Shown: positions 1 through 9,869, counted from the stretch's first letter. The stretch: DNA of 64,000 bases from Verrucomicrobiota bacterium (GCA_963205275.1 CAUJIH010000097.1:1-64000), one strand, 5' to 3'. Notes: a model not told the origin generated them from the sequence alone. Numbers and translations: made by a program.

Positions 1-1
1 T

Positions 2-106
2 CAACTCCCTTATGCGTTTCTGCTGGGACAGAACGATCTCCACGAGTTGCTTCCGTGGCTGACGCATCAGGTCTTTCCGTTTGAATCCCATCGGAGGCAC
101 GATTAG
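2..106 (+). CDS. C-terminal fragment of a protein whose gene starts before the window
   Basis: Open frame from base 2 to TAG at 104-106, reading QLPYAFLLGQNDLHELLPWLTHQVFPFESHRRHD*. Confidence 0.4.
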   Translation, partial: QLPYAFLLGQNDLHELLPWLTHQVFPFESHRRHD

Positions 107-141
107 ATCAGAATTATCAATTGTCAAGAGGCGCTAATCAA

Positions 142-897
142 TTACCTTATCTCAAACTGAGTCATGTCGTGAACTAGAAACTCACGATATCTCTGTTGAA
201 GCTCCTTTGCGCGTTGTAGGGCAGCCTCGATCTCACGTTTCTTTCCACGCTTTTGTGCAAAATCACAGATCTTCTTTACTGAAACTCCGGCAACGATCAA
301 CGCAGCGATTCCGGCCGTCATGGGATTGAGTCCAAGAAAACCTAGCCCAATAGCCCTTCCTAATGTTGCCAATCCAGAGGTGATTCCGATCGCGCTAAAT
401 CCTACTGTACCTGACAAGTATAGAGCGGACAGCGGAATCCCAACCGAAGCTGCACGGGAGGTAAGTTCCTGCACACTATCTTCGTCTGCAAGCTCTGGAT
501 CGCCAGCGCCCAATCGCCGTAACGCCGCATTCTCCCAAGACACCCAATCCCGAAGAATGTCCATCTGCTCAGGGCTCACTCGGAGGAGTTCAAGAATTCC
601 CTTGGCAATCAACTTTGTCGCCGTTCCGTCATCCTGTGACTCTACAAAAAGAATGTCTTTAGCGAGTGCCATCCGCATCTCTGCGTCTTCAAGAATCTCT
701 TTATCGATCTGAATGGAAGAGAGTTCCTGCGGTCTGAAATAGACCAAGTCGAGAATTTCAGCTCGTGTATCTGCACCAGTCTCAAAGGCTGCCATGACTT
801 CATACATTCGTCGAAGCTCTTTGGTATCGACGACGCCGTCAGCCACAATGGTCTTGGCGAGCTGTATCACGTAATTTTTGGATTGGAGAGGTGTCAT
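142..897 (-). CDS. TerB-like domain protein with hydrophobic Gly/Ala-rich C-terminal segment
   Basis: ORF of 251 aa; N-terminus KTIVADGVVDTKELRRMYEVMAAFE resembles TerB/tellurite-resistance-like helical domains; hydrophobic stretch GLGFLGLNPMTAGIAALIVAGVSV. Confidence 0.6.
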   Translation of the reverse strand: MTPLQSKNYVIQLAKTIVADGVVDTKELRRMYEVMAAFETGADTRAEILDLVYFRPQELSSIQIDKEILEDAEMRMALAKDILFVESQDDGTATKLIAKGILELLRVSPEQMDILRDWVSWENAALRRLGAGDPELADEDSVQELTSRAASVGIPLSALYLSGTVGFSAIGITSGLATLGRAIGLGFLGLNPMTAGIAALIVAGVSVKKICDFAQKRGKKREIEAALQRAKELQQRYREFLVHDMTQFEIR

Positions 898-972
898 ATT
901 TTCTGATATATAATGATAAATAGTCTGTTCATTAAAGATTCTTAAAGATTGGAGAAGTCGTGGATTCAGGTT

Positions 973-1410
973 TCACGGGCTTGGTGATTTTACAAAGTTG
1001 AACACAGCAAAAATTTTAAAGTCACTTGGATTGAGTGTGTAAATTTCGGTGATGCCCGCGCTGTGCCAGGTGGCAGCGATCAGGGTGTCGAGCAGGCGTT
1101 TTCTGCCAAGGCGATGTTCTTGCAACCAGCGGAGCCATTGGACGTTAGCTTTGCGGTCAGGATGGATCATCACGGTTTCTTCCGCTTGACTCCAAAATTC
1201 CGCCCATTCCAGTGCTTCGGTCATGGTCAGGGGATTCCGGAAGCGTTTGGCGTCGGTGACGATGTGGATGAACTCGGAAAGGATGCCTGAGGTGAGGGCC
1301 AGCCTTTTTCCCTCGGCAAGCAAGGTGTCGATGCGTTTGCAGACTTGCCCATGACTTGGGTGATCCAGCACGACTCGGGAGACGAGAATGTTGGTGTCGA
1401 GTCCTATCAT
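973..1410 (-). CDS. PIN-domain (VapC-like) toxin
   Basis: MIGLDTNILVSR start, internal acidic residues and LLDTLIAATW are typical of PIN nucleases; overlaps upstream antitoxin gene by 4 bp. Confidence 0.8.
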   Translation of the reverse strand: MIGLDTNILVSRVVLDHPSHGQVCKRIDTLLAEGKRLALTSGILSEFIHIVTDAKRFRNPLTMTEALEWAEFWSQAEETVMIHPDRKANVQWLRWLQEHRLGRKRLLDTLIAATWHSAGITEIYTLNPSDFKIFAVFNFVKSPSP

Positions 1411-1658
1411 TCCTCGCGATTCAGATGGTCATTGGCGCGAGCGTTCAGTTCTTCGGGCGAGACGAGAATCGCGCCCAGACTACGCACTAGCGGCGGCTGA
1501 CGAAGGCTGGTGTGTTGGCTCTGATCACCGAACAGGGAGTTTTCTAGCGTGTGGATGGCTTCCTGATTGAGCGAGCGTTTGTTGCGTTTTGCTCTTTCCT
1601 TGAGTGAGCGGTGCAGTTCCGGGGGGACGTTTTTCAGGGTAATGGTGGTTCTGGTCAT
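1407..1658 (-). CDS. RHH (Arc/FitA-like) antitoxin of the VapBC pair
   Basis: MTRTTITLKNVPPELHRSLKERAKRNKRSLNQEAIHTLE resembles Arc/FitA antitoxins; 4-bp overlap with the PIN gene. Confidence 0.8.
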   Translation of the reverse strand: MTRTTITLKNVPPELHRSLKERAKRNKRSLNQEAIHTLENSLFGDQSQHTSLRQPPLVRSLGAILVSPEELNARANDHLNREE

Positions 1659-1859
1659 GATGCAAGCGTAATGGATGCGTTTTGGATGTCAAACCTGCAT
1701 TCCAACTTTTCCCATCGTCGGCGGTGGAGTGCCCACTATCGTTCACATTTTGTGACTTCTATGCCTTTTGTGGTTCGAAAAATCCAGCGGAGCCTATCAG
1801 GTTCGTGCCTTTCGCGTGGTTTGCCTTCGCCATCTCCGTTTTGCTCCGGTTGTGATTAA

Positions 1860-2018
1860 AAAAATACCGGAGCCGATCAGAAAGATCTCGCCGACATCCG
1901 CTTTCTCCTCCATACCCACCGTCCCGATCACGAGACGATCGCTGCCATCGTTCATGCCTTCCCCTCGGCGGCTCGTGAATGTGCTGTTGAAAATCTTGTT
2001 TATCTTGCCATCTTGTGA
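1860..2018 (+). pseudogene. Possible C-terminal remnant of a protein-coding gene
   Basis: Frame open after TAA (1857-1859) to TGA at 2016-2018: ...GADQKDLADIRFLLHTHRPDHETIAAIVHAFPSAARECAVENLVYLAIL*; protein-like but no start-proximal domain. Confidence 0.3.
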
Positions 2019-2020
2019 GA

Positions 2021-2299
2021 ATGACCGCCCGCGAAGAAGAGCTCATCGCCCGCACCCTGCTGGCGGATCAGGACCTGATCAACACCTACCACCACGAGAA
2101 GCGCTGGGCGGAGCTTTTAGCTCTGGTGCGCTTCTGCAAGCGTGACGTCTCACCGGACCTCGCCGCGACCGACCCGGCTCTATACCGTACCCTCCGCGAG
2201 CAAATTACCCGCTTTTATCTCCTCGGCGGAGCCATGTTTAATGAAGAAAAGCTCGCTGCTGCGGTCGCTGAAGGCGCAGACAAGTGCCCTGACAGTTAA
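2021..2299 (+). CDS. Small hypothetical protein
   Basis: MTAREEELIARTLLADQDLINTYHHEKRWAELLALVRFCKRDV...; starts 3 bp after the preceding open frame stops. Confidence 0.4.
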   Translation: MTAREEELIARTLLADQDLINTYHHEKRWAELLALVRFCKRDVSPDLAATDPALYRTLREQITRFYLLGGAMFNEEKLAAAVAEGADKCPDS

Positions 2300-2460
2300 T
2301 GATCGAGAGGAATTCAAGAGCAAGAGGAAAACGGGAGCGCGACGAATGCGAGATCCGGATTCGGACGGGCTGTGTGTTGCGGGATTTGAAGAGGGAGTAA
2401 ATCGATGCTTCCCTTCTTACGCGAGTCTGCTACCCTTCCTCCTGATTCCTTTTCTGCCTC

Positions 2461-3495
2461 ATGTGCTTTTCCCTCTTTCCTCGAGTTTTTCTCCTTCTGA
2501 TCGCGAGCTTTTGCCTGTCCCTAGTGACGATTCTGCCCGCGAAAGAACCCGTGAAGCTGATCTTCGACACAGACATGGGCAACGACATCGACGATGCCAT
2601 GGCACTGGCGATGATTCATCAACTCGCTCGTCGTGGAGCAGTGGATTTACTCGCCGTCACCTCGACGAAAGATCACCCGAAATCGGTCGCTTACATTGAT
2701 GCGTTAAATGCCTGGTATGGCTTCCCGAAAATTCCGCTGGGTGCTGTTCGAGACGGAGCTGCGAAAGATGAGGGGCGTTTTCTTGGTCAGGTGGATCGCA
2801 AGGGAGAGGATGGCAAGGCTCTTTTTCCCCACAGTCTCGATGGCACGCGAGTTCCCGATGCTGTGTCTCTGCTGCGAAAAACGCTTGCGAGTCAGGCGGA
2901 TGGCTCGGTGATGCTCGTACAAGTGGGCTTTTTTACCAACTTCGCTCGCCTGCTCGATTCGAAATCCGATGAGCACTCACCCCTAGCGGGACCTGAGCTG
3001 ATCAAGGCCAAGGTGAAGGAGCTGGTTCTGATGGCCGGAGCCTTCCAGACGATCCGCTACAACACAAAACACGTCGAATACAATGTGAAGCTGGATGTTC
3101 CTTCGGCGAAGAAAATCGCTGCTAAATGGCCGACTCCCGTCGTCTGGAGCGGCTATGAGATTGGAATCGCTGCTGCCTACCCTTGGCAGAGCATCGAGGG
3201 TGACTTTGGCTACGAGAAGCACCATCTGATCAAGGACAGTTATCTCGCCTATGTGCCGACTCAGCCTCACGAGAGGCCTACCTGGGATCTGACCGCAGCG
3301 CTCTATGCGATTTTCCCGGATCGCGGATATTTCGATTTATCACCGCTCGGTCACGTTAGCGTCGATGACGAAGGGCGCACTGATTTCCGTGAAAAAGCGG
3401 ACGGGAATGATCGGTATCTGATGATGGACGCCGCCCAGACCGCTCGCGTTCGCGAAGCCTTCGTGCAACTCGTGAGCGAGCCGCCCGCACGGTGA
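2461..3495 (+). CDS. Secreted inosine/uridine-preferring nucleoside hydrolase family protein
   Basis: Signal peptide followed by LIFDTDMGNDIDDAMALAM, the nucleoside hydrolase DxDxxxDD motif. Confidence 0.85.
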   Translation: MCFSLFPRVFLLLIASFCLSLVTILPAKEPVKLIFDTDMGNDIDDAMALAMIHQLARRGAVDLLAVTSTKDHPKSVAYIDALNAWYGFPKIPLGAVRDGAAKDEGRFLGQVDRKGEDGKALFPHSLDGTRVPDAVSLLRKTLASQADGSVMLVQVGFFTNFARLLDSKSDEHSPLAGPELIKAKVKELVLMAGAFQTIRYNTKHVEYNVKLDVPSAKKIAAKWPTPVVWSGYEIGIAAAYPWQSIEGDFGYEKHHLIKDSYLAYVPTQPHERPTWDLTAALYAIFPDRGYFDLSPLGHVSVDDEGRTDFREKADGNDRYLMMDAAQTARVREAFVQLVSEPPAR

Positions 3496-3590
3496 GGTGC
3501 CGCCCAACTACTGCTACCTAACTAAGGCGGATCGAGCGGATCAATCGGTGTCGATCCATCGGAATCGCCATTGGAAAAGCTTCCGGTTTT

Positions 3591-4205
3591 TTAGTCGAGT
3601 TTTCGCTGCGCGACTTGCATCGAATAATCGCGAATCTCCTGATGGACTTTCGCTACAGGAGCGGTCCCGTCGAGATGAACAGCCCCAGACTGTTGAATCG
3701 AGCGAAATACCTTCGCCGCGTGAGTGAGTTGCGTTTCTGATTCAAAGGAGTTCGGAGCGTCGCCTCTGGCTCGAATGCGTCCGATCCCTTGGCGAGGATT
3801 CACATCTAGGAGGAATAGGCAGTCGGGAATCGGGGCGAAGACTTCGTTTTCAGCGAGAATCGCAGCGACATCTTCGTCAGTTTTGCTTTGGTAAGCAGCC
3901 ATTGAGTAAAAATAGCGGTCCAGAATGACCACTAGCCCCTCTCGCAGAGCGGGCTGAATCACCTGTTCGACGTGATCCTTGCGGTCTGCGATGAACAAGG
4001 CGTGTTCTTCCTGGGGCGAGAATCGACCCGCTGCAGCGGATTCTCTGAGCATAGCACCCCACTTCCGACAGGTGGGTTCCTTGCTCATCAGCACCGGATA
4101 GCCCATCTGACCAAAATATTGCGCCAACAGAGCCGCTTGGGTTGTCTTGCCGGCTCCGTCAATGCCTTCGATCACGATTAGGAGTCCGCCGGGGATCTTG
4201 TTCAT
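3591..4205 (-). CDS. tmk: Thymidylate kinase
   Basis: MNKIPGGLLIVIEGIDGAGKTTQAALLAQYF P-loop and DRYFYSMAAYQ motif; start chosen at internal ATG. Confidence 0.9.
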   Translation of the reverse strand: MNKIPGGLLIVIEGIDGAGKTTQAALLAQYFGQMGYPVLMSKEPTCRKWGAMLRESAAAGRFSPQEEHALFIADRKDHVEQVIQPALREGLVVILDRYFYSMAAYQSKTDEDVAAILAENEVFAPIPDCLFLLDVNPRQGIGRIRARGDAPNSFESETQLTHAAKVFRSIQQSGAVHLDGTAPVAKVHQEIRDYSMQVAQRKLD

Positions 4206-4351
4206 GCTCACTCGTAGCAAAATGAGGGGAAATCGCACAGGGAAATTCAGCGAGCTTTTACGACAGGAGGAAAGCGAAGGAATTTCTGCGAAATATTTCT
4301 CAAGAACATTTTCCTAGTTTCGCAATTTCCAAAATAGTGCTTCTCAAATAG

Positions 4352-4426
4352 TGGCGACCCGTACGGGATTCGAACCCGTATTACCGCCGTGAAAGGGCGG
4401 TGTCCTAACCCTTAGACGAACGGGTC
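4352..4426 (-). tRNA. tRNA-Glu(UUC), CCA encoded
   Basis: Minus strand GACCCGTTCGTCTAAGGGTTAGGACACCGCCCTTTCACGGCGGTAATACGGGTTCGAATCCCGTACGGGTCGCCA: cloverleaf with anticodon TTC, T-loop GGTTCGAATCC and 3' CCA. Confidence 0.95.
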
Positions 4427-4536
4427 ACTTGAGTTTCAAGCAAGGCGTGAAAGGGAGCGCGAAATATGTCCCTGTTCGAACGAGACGCAAGCTGAATTTA
4501 TGTAAAGTTTCGCAGAAAGCTCGCGAGCGCGTCAAA

Positions 4537-5082
4537 TCAGATCATTCCCAGCTTCATACGACCTTCCTCGGAGATCATGTCCTGGGTCCATACGGGATCC
4601 CAGACGATGTCGACACGAGCGTCGCGGATACCGTCCAGCATCAGGATTTTTGACTGCGCATCGGCTGCGATTGTCGGTCCCATACCACAGCCGGGAGCCG
4701 TCAGTGTCATCTTCACTTCGACATCGGCCTCGTCTCCGTCCTTGATGATCTTGCAGTCATAGACCAGCCCCAGATCGACAATGTTGACCGGGATTTCCGG
4801 ATCATAGACCAGTTTGAGCTGTTCCCAGATGGCATTTTCGAAATCGCCCTTCTTGGCGGCTTCGGTCGCAGCAGAGTGGCTCTTGTTGATTTCGGCGACG
4901 ATCCCAAGAGCATCGGCGTGCTCCGCGTGGATACGGGCGAGGCCGGTATTGGTGGCGACAGTGTAGGTGCCGCCGAGTGCTTGCGTGATCATGACACGGC
5001 TACCGGCGGGCAGCGTGATATTGTCCCCACTGGGGATTTGGATGGCATCGACGTCGCGGGAGAGAATGATTTCTTCGTGCAT
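4537..5082 (-). CDS. SufT-like / MIP18 (DUF59) Fe-S assembly protein
   Basis: MHEEIILSRDVDAIQIPSGDNITLPAGSRVMITQALGGTYTV then DUF59 EQLKLVYDPEIPVNIVDLGLVYD...MTLTAPGCGMG. Confidence 0.85.
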   Translation of the reverse strand: MHEEIILSRDVDAIQIPSGDNITLPAGSRVMITQALGGTYTVATNTGLARIHAEHADALGIVAEINKSHSAATEAAKKGDFENAIWEQLKLVYDPEIPVNIVDLGLVYDCKIIKDGDEADVEVKMTLTAPGCGMGPTIAADAQSKILMLDGIRDARVDIVWDPVWTQDMISEEGRMKLGMI

Positions 5083-5313
5083 GAGGGGGATTTTAAATGG
5101 GCTAAAGAGACTGGGCGCGGCTTTCGATACCGCATCTCCAGATATCTGACTGGGAGAAGTACAGCTTCGTGACCTTTTGGGTGAGAAGGACAATCTCCGG
5201 GCCAATCTAGCGCATAAGTGAAGCGAATCCCGAAAAATCTGTCGCTATCTTCGTAGATTATATGATGACCTGAACAGTTCTGTCAATCGATCGATGGAAA
5301 TTCATGCAATACT

Positions 5314-6321
5314 TTGGACTTTTTTCGGAAAGAGGAACATGTTGGAGTGATGAAACGACATGTTCCCGGTCCCTGGAGTGATCCCCAGGTGTATTTGCTG
5401 CCTAATCTGATGACGGCGGGCAATCTGGCCTGCGGGTTCAGCGCTGTGATGGCGATCTTCAACGGTATGCGCGACCCTGCTGGCGGGGCGCGAGATTTTC
5501 ACATCGCGATTTTTCTGATTCTGGGAGCGTGTTTGTTCGACTCTCTCGACGGACGCATCGCTCGCAAGAAGGGGCAGGAGTCGATGTTTGGGCGGGAGTT
5601 TGACTCGCTCGCCGACATTATTTCCTTTGGAATCGCCCCCGCTCTGCTGGTGATGGATATGGTTCTGAAGACCTTCGACAATCGTCTGGGATGGACGATC
5701 GCTTTCGTATATCTCCTCTGTGGAGCGATGCGTCTGGCACGATTCAACTGTCTATCAGCAGCAGAGGCCGAGGGGAAAACGAAGAATCCTTCCCACGACT
5801 TCGTCGGATTTCCGATCCCTGCTGCCGCCGGGCTGATCGCATCGCTTACACTGTTCATGCTGTGGCTGAACGAGGGGGATAAAAACGTGGGTGCGTGGAG
5901 GTATCTGCTGGTGGTGATCATGCCTCTTCTTTCGTTCATGATGCTGAGTGAGTTCCGCTATCCCAGTTTCAAGGCGGTGAATTGGCGCTCGAAGCGCTCG
6001 CTCGTGTGGTTTTTCATCGTTGTTCTGGTGCTGGTCTGTGCAGTGAATTTTGTCGAATTTGTGCCATTGCTCATTTTCCTCGCCTATTTGTGCTACGGAT
6101 TCACGAGACCTTGGATCTCCCGTGAATGGCGCAGAGAAATCGAGGAGGGAATGTCGGCGACTTCCCTCGAGGACGAGGAGAACTGTGAAGTGTGCAGTTC
6201 TTTACACAGTACCGACGATGAATCGGTGGTCGTGCCGATGCGATCTGAAGGAGATTGTGAAGGCTCCGACTCTGCGGACGAGAGTGAAGAAGGGGAGGGG
6301 AGAGAGTTTCGAGTCAACTGA
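5314..6321 (+). CDS. pssA: CDP-diacylglycerol--serine O-phosphatidyltransferase with acidic C-terminal tail
   Basis: CDP-alcohol phosphatidyltransferase motif DSLDGRIARKKGQESMFGREFDSLAD; multiple TM helices. Confidence 0.85.
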   Translation: MDFFRKEEHVGVMKRHVPGPWSDPQVYLLPNLMTAGNLACGFSAVMAIFNGMRDPAGGARDFHIAIFLILGACLFDSLDGRIARKKGQESMFGREFDSLADIISFGIAPALLVMDMVLKTFDNRLGWTIAFVYLLCGAMRLARFNCLSAAEAEGKTKNPSHDFVGFPIPAAAGLIASLTLFMLWLNEGDKNVGAWRYLLVVIMPLLSFMMLSEFRYPSFKAVNWRSKRSLVWFFIVVLVLVCAVNFVEFVPLLIFLAYLCYGFTRPWISREWRREIEEGMSATSLEDEENCEVCSSLHSTDDESVVVPMRSEGDCEGSDSADESEEGEGREFRVN

Positions 6322-6363
6322 GCTCCTGATTGACCGTCGGGACATTTGCGGTATGAGTGAGCC

Positions 6364-7140
6364 ATGAGTTATTTGGATGATCTTTTTTCACTCAAGGGGA
6401 AAATCGCAGTCGTAATCGGTGGGACCGGCACGCTTTGTGGCGAAATGGCACTGGGACTGGCGAAGGCCGGAGCGACGGTGGCCATCGTGGGACGCAGTGA
6501 GGCGAAAGCCGCTGAGAAGCTCCGTCAGATCGCCGATGCAGGAGGCCAAGCCTACTTTATCTCCGCTGATGTCACCGCCCGCACCTCGTTGGAAGGCTTG
6601 CTTGAGCAAGTCGTCGCAAAGAGCGGACGAGTTGATATTCTAGTCAATGGAGCCGGAGTGAACGCCGCGACTCCGATACTGGATATCACAGACGAGGAAT
6701 TCGCTCGCATTCTCGATGTGAACTTGGGAGCAATTCTGCGCAGTTGCCAGATCTTTGGGGCTCACATGCTGGAAAACGGAGGCGGGTCAATTATCAATAT
6801 CGGCTCGATTTCCGGACTCGGGCCACTCAGTCGCGTCTTTACCTATTCGGCAAGTAAGGCGGCAGTTCACAATCTGTCGAAGAATCTCGCTCGTGAGTGG
6901 GCAACCCAGAAGGTCCGCGTGAACACGCTCGTGCCGGGGTTTTTCCCAGCAGAACAGAACCGAAAAGTGCTCAATGAATCTCGTGTGGCTGCCATCATGG
7001 GGCATACCCCGGCCAATCGCTTTGGTGAGCCGCATGAATTGATCGGGGCGACTCTGCTTCTAGCTTCAGAAAATGCGGGTTCCTTCATCACCGGTATTGA
7101 GATGATTGTGGACGGAGGATTCGCTGCGATGTCGATCTGA
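6364..7140 (+). CDS. SDR family oxidoreductase
   Basis: [28 protein letters not shown] and C-terminal [12 protein letters not shown] motifs of short-chain dehydrogenases. Confidence 0.9.
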   Translation: MSYLDDLFSLKGKIAVVIGGTGTLCGEMALGLAKAGATVAIVGRSEAKAAEKLRQIADAGGQAYFISADVTARTSLEGLLEQVVAKSGRVDILVNGAGVNAATPILDITDEEFARILDVNLGAILRSCQIFGAHMLENGGGSIINIGSISGLGPLSRVFTYSASKAAVHNLSKNLAREWATQKVRVNTLVPGFFPAEQNRKVLNESRVAAIMGHTPANRFGEPHELIGATLLLASENAGSFITGIEMIVDGGFAAMSI

Positions 7141-7346
7141 GCGCATCACGGCTCGCGGCTCGCGGCTAGTGGCGATCCAGGCTCCGGTCATCCTGATAGG
7201 TCAGAATCGCTAGGCAGAGAGAGGCAGGCAGCAGCTCACGACTACGAAGTGAATCGAGTCTCTGAAATCTTCCGAGGATTTGGAATCCGCCACTTCCATC
7301 CAAATCTGCTGATTCCATCGCTGTCTTTTGAAGCGTGCTCTCGCCT

Positions 7347-8915
7347 TCAACACGAAAATCGATCTTCGCCTGGTGTGCTCCCGCTTTCGCGAGAGCATTG
7401 TCCGGTGGCGGCAAGATGATTCAGGCAGTGATAGACTTCTTCGATATCTATTTCACCCAGAGTTTCCGCCATCCGCTCAGCAGTGTAGCCTGCGGAGCCG
7501 GTCTCGGAGAGGTGTCGCCTTACTTTTGACAACTGAGCGAGGAATGCGGTGGCGGCTTTTTTCCCTGCTTCGACACCAGGTTGATGGTAGGCGTTGATGT
7601 GGACAAGGCTGGCGTAATAGGACACAGCGCGTTCATACAGTGCGATGAGCATCCCCAATGTGAAGGGAGTCAGTTCGTCCACTGAGATCGTGATCGACGG
7701 GCGTCCGCTCTCAGCGAGGGCGCGTCGCGTGCCGCGCAAAAATCCTTGGAGATAGTCGCCAGATGTCGAACCCTCCTCATCGACCCCATACGATATATCA
7801 GCACGAGTGCGCCGAATCTCGATGAAGGTAGCGAAGAAGTTCGGTAACCCATCGCGAAGCTGTTGTACGTAGGCGTGCTGGTCGGTCGAACCCTTGTTCC
7901 CATAGACAGCGATTCCTTGGTTCACCAGATTCCCATCGAGATCGAGTCGCTTACCCAAGGACTCCATTACGAGTTGCTGGAGATATTTGCTCATCAGATC
8001 GAGTCGGTCGCAGTAGGGCAGGATCACCATATCCTTTTCTCCTTTCCCGTTCCCTGCATGATACCACATCAGGGCGAGGCGCATGGCGGCATTGACGCCC
8101 TCATCGGCGATTCGGGTTTTCTCGTCCATCGAGGCCGCCCCGGCGAGAAAGGCGTCGATGTCGATCCCGAGAAGTGCGATGGGTAGCAGGCCGACAGCAC
8201 TCATGACAGAGGTGCGTCCTCCGATCCAGTCGGACATGGGGAAGCGAGTGATCCAGCCTTTCGCTTTCGCATATTGATCGAGATGGCTACCGACTCCGGT
8301 GACGGCGACTGCGTGCTTTGCGAAATCCAGTCCTTTCGCCTGAAAGACTCGTTCTGTTTCGATCATTCCGTTGCGCGTCTCAGCCGTTCCGCCGGATTTG
8401 GAAATGACGATTACGAGGGTTTCTGCCAGTCCCTCGCCCAGTGTGTGGAAAACGTCGTCCATTCCTCCGGGATCGGTATTGTCGAGAAAGTGAATATCGA
8501 TTCGAGCGTCTTTGGGTAGCAGGGCCTTCGCCACGAGTTGTGGCCCCAAGGCCGATCCGCCGATTCCGATCAGCAGCAGGTGGCGGAAGGGCTTCCCTCC
8601 GGGATCTGTAATTTCTCCTGAGTGAACGCGAGCGGCAAATTCCTGAACAGCCGATTTTGTGTCGCGAATCCATCTCCCTTCCTCTTCAGGGGCGATCTCA
8701 GGCTTTCGCAGCCAATAGTGGCCGACCATCCGATTCTCGTCAGGATTCATGATTTTCCCCGCTTCGATGTCTGCGATGTCGCGAAAGCCGCGCTCGATGA
8801 GTGTGCCGATCTCCGCTGGCCACTCGTCGGGTGCGCCCATCAGGCTGCTGTCGAGGGAAAAACCGAGTTCAGGATAGCGAATCACAGATTTCTGAAAATG
8901 AGTCCAATCGTTCAT
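7347..8915 (-). CDS. pgi: Glucose-6-phosphate isomerase
   Basis: LLIGIGGSALGPQLVAKAL, ISKSGGTAET, NQGIAVYGNKGSTDQHAYVQQLRDG; start at MNDWTHFQK. Confidence 0.9.
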   Translation of the reverse strand: MNDWTHFQKSVIRYPELGFSLDSSLMGAPDEWPAEIGTLIERGFRDIADIEAGKIMNPDENRMVGHYWLRKPEIAPEEEGRWIRDTKSAVQEFAARVHSGEITDPGGKPFRHLLLIGIGGSALGPQLVAKALLPKDARIDIHFLDNTDPGGMDDVFHTLGEGLAETLVIVISKSGGTAETRNGMIETERVFQAKGLDFAKHAVAVTGVGSHLDQYAKAKGWITRFPMSDWIGGRTSVMSAVGLLPIALLGIDIDAFLAGAASMDEKTRIADEGVNAAMRLALMWYHAGNGKGEKDMVILPYCDRLDLMSKYLQQLVMESLGKRLDLDGNLVNQGIAVYGNKGSTDQHAYVQQLRDGLPNFFATFIEIRRTRADISYGVDEEGSTSGDYLQGFLRGTRRALAESGRPSITISVDELTPFTLGMLIALYERAVSYYASLVHINAYHQPGVEAGKKAATAFLAQLSKVRRHLSETGSAGYTAERMAETLGEIDIEEVYHCLNHLAATGQCSRESGSTPGEDRFSC

Positions 8916-8964
8916 GATGAATTTTACTATCGACAAACGGCGCATTTTCACAAAGAATTTCCGA

Positions 8965-9348
8965 ATGAATCCTGTTCGCTCTCTTATCGCCCTGTTTCTG
9001 CTGATCGCCTGCCTTATCGCCACACCTCTGCGAGCGGGGGATGCACCCTTTCGGCACTTTGTTTCCTTTCAGTTCAAGGATGGCACAACGACGGAACAGA
9101 AGGCAGAAATCGTGAAGGCTTTCTTGGCGCTGAAAGGGGAGATTTCTACGATTCAGGATCTGGAATGGGGTGAGTCGGAGAATATCGAGCCGCTGGCGGA
9201 TGGTTTTACCCACTCCTTCCTTGTCAGCTTTAACAGCAAGGAGGGGCTCGCGACCTATCTGCCTCATCCGGCGCACCAGGCCTTCGTAGCAAAGCTGAAG
9301 CCGCTCTTGGCGAAAGTGTACGTCTTCGATTACACAGCGAAGAGGTAG
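8965..9348 (+). CDS. Secreted Dabb (stress-responsive A/B barrel) domain protein
   Basis: Signal peptide MNPVRSLIALFLLIACLIATPLRA; FRHFVSFQFKDGTTTEQKAEIVKAFLAL...HPAHQAFV. Confidence 0.8.
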   Translation: MNPVRSLIALFLLIACLIATPLRAGDAPFRHFVSFQFKDGTTTEQKAEIVKAFLALKGEISTIQDLEWGESENIEPLADGFTHSFLVSFNSKEGLATYLPHPAHQAFVAKLKPLLAKVYVFDYTAKR

Positions 9349-9355
9349 CGTAGCC

Positions 9356-9775
9356 TCAGATCACCCAGTCCACGCCTTCCTGCGGGAGCGGCATCATGTC
9401 AGCTAGGGTGATGATGCGGCACTCGTCCATCAGTGCTTCGTTTGCGCGGACCCAAGCATCGCGGACCCGACTGGCGGATTGACCTTTATTTCCGGGACTG
9501 CTCTCGATTAGCATTTCTCCCTCCATCGCGATCGCGATCTCGGCTAGACTGATCTCCATGGGGTGTCGTGCCAGCACGTAACCACCCTTTTTGCCACGTC
9601 GGCTAATCACGATGCCTGCTTGGCGCAGCGTAGTGAGGATCTGAACGAGGTAGTTGGGAGAAAGATGTTCGGCTACCGCTAGATCATCGACCTGCTGGAC
9701 ACCGGGTAAATCATATCGTGCGGCTAGTTGAGCAAGAACCTGGCACGCATATTCGGTTTTTAAGGGCAGACGCAT
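9356..9775 (-). CDS. Rrf2 family transcriptional regulator
   Basis: MRLPLKTEYACQVLAQLAARYDLPGVQQVDDLAVAEHLSPNYLVQILTTLRQAGIVISRRGKKGGYVLA, typical Rrf2 wHTH. Confidence 0.9.
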   Translation of the reverse strand: MRLPLKTEYACQVLAQLAARYDLPGVQQVDDLAVAEHLSPNYLVQILTTLRQAGIVISRRGKKGGYVLARHPMEISLAEIAIAMEGEMLIESSPGNKGQSASRVRDAWVRANEALMDECRIITLADMMPLPQEGVDWVI

Positions 9776-9799
9776 TGGAAAAATTACTTGCAAAAACAC

Positions 9800-9829
9800 T
9801 TAGTGCAATACATTAGTATTTCACTAAGA
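9800..9829. promoter_or_regulatory. Inverted repeat in the Rrf2/cysI divergent intergenic region, candidate operator
   Basis: CTTAGTG-N16-CACTAAG perfect 7-bp arms between divergent rrf2 and cysI. Confidence 0.5.
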
Positions 9830-9869
9830 ATTAAAATTCAAATATTTTTCTCCCAATTTCTTCACGATC

